The notes under the pieces are model-generated. The model saw nothing but the letters and a program-made list of their open reading frames with translations. It was not told the origin of the DNA and ran no database searches. This document shows positions 41,017 to 41,820 of a stretch of DNA of 41,820 nucleotides, one piece after another. Position 1 is the first letter of the stretch, and each line of letters begins with the position of its first letter. The DNA is from Vibrio harveyi NBRC 15634 = ATCC 14126 = KCTC 12724 (GTDB taxonomy: Bacteria; Pseudomonadota; Gammaproteobacteria; Enterobacterales; Vibrionaceae), in NCBI RefSeq assembly GCF_001591145.1, contig NZ_BCUF01000046.1, positions 1 to 41,820 of the forward strand. Direction: 5' to 3'. The translations under genes and the position numbers were made by a program.

Positions 41017-41820
41017 TTACCTACCGTTAATCGTATCGATGAGGTTTTTAGCCTCTCGGCGAATATCATCTTCTCCGTAGACAATCGCTTCTTCTAGCAA
41101 CTTAATCGCGCCTTGAGGATCGTTCATCTCAAGGTAGATTTTTGCGAGATCCAGCTTACCTGCAGCTTCTGCATTGGTATCTACATCGACATCACCAATA
41201 TCACCAATCACGTCAGGAAATTCGTTCAGACCCACATCGAGTTTGAGATCTTGCTCTTCAAACTCGCCACCGTCTTTATCCACTTGGGCCATCAACTCAT
41301 CAATCGTCATGAATTGATTCTTCTTAGGATCAAAGTCCGTTAAGTCTTCTTGCTCACCCCAGTTTTCTTGCGCGATTTCTGGCTGTGCTAACGCGTCAGA
41401 CGAACTCCATACTTCACGCTGATCTTCTGGTACCTCTGCTGCTGATGAAGTGCTTTCTGGCGACAGTTTAAAGCCGTCCCAGTCATCACCAACATCCAGC
41501 ATAGTCTCGAAGTCCATACCAGCGCTTGCAATCGTGTCACTATCTAGCTTGCCATCAAAGACCTCAGATTCAGCATTTTCCGATAACAGGTTCGCCATCG
41601 CTGATTCTTCGAAGTCATTTAACTCTGACTCAAAGGCATTTTTCGCTTCTGGCTCCACATCGGCACTGAAAGCTTCTGGTTGCGCAAAGACTTCGAACAA
41701 AGCATCGTGGTCATTATCAGCTTGCAACACTGGCTGAGGCGTTTCTAAGCACTCATTCGATGCTTCTGGACTAATAGTGTCAGATTCAGCAGTTGATGGT
41801 TCTTCTGCCATTGATGCTAA
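41017..41820 (-). CDS. fimV: FimV/HubP family polar protein, C-terminal part
   Basis: The frame is open to the window edge (residues LAS precede the first visible Met at 41811), so only about 268 C-terminal codons are present. FimV/HubP proteins are large inner-membrane landmarks that place flagellar, chemotaxis and chromosome-partition systems at the pole in vibrios. The visible portion is a highly acidic repeat region (many Asp/Glu; motifs such as FETMLDVGDDWDGF) followed by the conserved C-terminal FimV domain, LDLAKIYLEMNDPQGAIKLL, a TPR-like helix pair ending REAKNLIDTINGR. The position upstream of truA supports the call. Confidence 0.9.
   Translation of the reverse strand, partial: LASMAEEPSTAESDTISPEASNECLETPQPVLQADNDHDALFEVFAQPEAFSADVEPEAKNAFESELNDFEESAMANLLSENAESEVFDGKLDSDTIASAGMDFETMLDVGDDWDGFKLSPESTSSAAEVPEDQREVWSSSDALAQPEIAQENWGEQEDLTDFDPKKNQFMTIDELMAQVDKDGGEFEEQDLKLDVGLNEFPDVIGDIGDVDVDTNAEAAGKLDLAKIYLEMNDPQGAIKLLEEAIVYGEDDIRREAKNLIDTINGR

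Noticed and set aside
1..41820. tRNA genes, rRNA genes, CRISPR arrays, transposases, integrases, phage genes or attachment sites
   Set aside because: None was seen on either strand; the window is core-type chromosome with conserved gene order over most of its length.

Overview
The window looks like chromosome I of a Vibrio, most likely of the Harveyi clade (V. parahaemolyticus, alginolyticus, harveyi or campbellii). The protein sequences, the presence of an AphB-type regulator, and the gene orders sppA-ansA-yeaC-msrB/gapA-yeaD, ybaN-apt-dnaX-ybaB-recR and fimV-truA-accD-folC-dedD-cvpA-purF all point there. This was judged by eye, without database searches. No rRNA, tRNA, insertion sequence, prophage or CRISPR array was seen. 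Coding density is high, and most genes end in clear intrinsic terminators.

Left part (1-9.9 kb): a partial fadH on the minus strand with a perfect FadR-type palindrome just upstream; sppA and ansA (plus); yeaC-like (minus); a DUF2989 lipoprotein (plus); msrB diverging from gapA; yeaD; the frameshifted remnant of a small lipoprotein gene; and a nucleoside hydrolase (minus).

Middle part (10-23 kb): a chemoreceptor with a FliA-like promoter; rlmA; a ChaN-type iron-regulated lipoprotein with a good Fur box and a hairpin that buries its ribosome binding site; an unrecognised 119-residue protein; a BCCT osmolyte transporter with a long coiled-coil tail; a periplasmic alkaline phosphatase; a ribbon-helix-helix protein; a glyoxalase-fold/ABM monooxygenase pair; a large MscS-family channel; a YeaQ-type membrane protein; and two cysteine-cluster proteins (YcgN and YkgJ types).

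23-27 kb: the most system-like locus. A minus-strand operon of ridA, a CyuA/YhaM-type L-cysteine desulfidase and a YheO-like PAS/HTH regulator diverges from a CyuP/SdaC-type amino-acid permease. The shared intergenic region holds three related palindromes, one with perfect 12-bp arms. The arrangement suggests import of cysteine (or serine), its breakdown, and detoxification of 2-aminoacrylate by RidA, controlled by a local regulator unrelated to the Lrp-type regulator of the E. coli cyu genes.

Right part (27-41.8 kb): aqpZ; the recombination/replication cluster recR-ybaB-dnaX-apt, with a dnaX that carries a classic A AAA AAG frameshift signal followed at once by a -1 stop; ybaN with an unlisted 43-codon membrane-protein gene upstream of it; an RssB-like response regulator divergent from aphB; then purF-cvpA-dedD-folC-accD-truA and the 3' end of fimV. 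A perfect-consensus PurR box sits at the dedD/cvpA junction.
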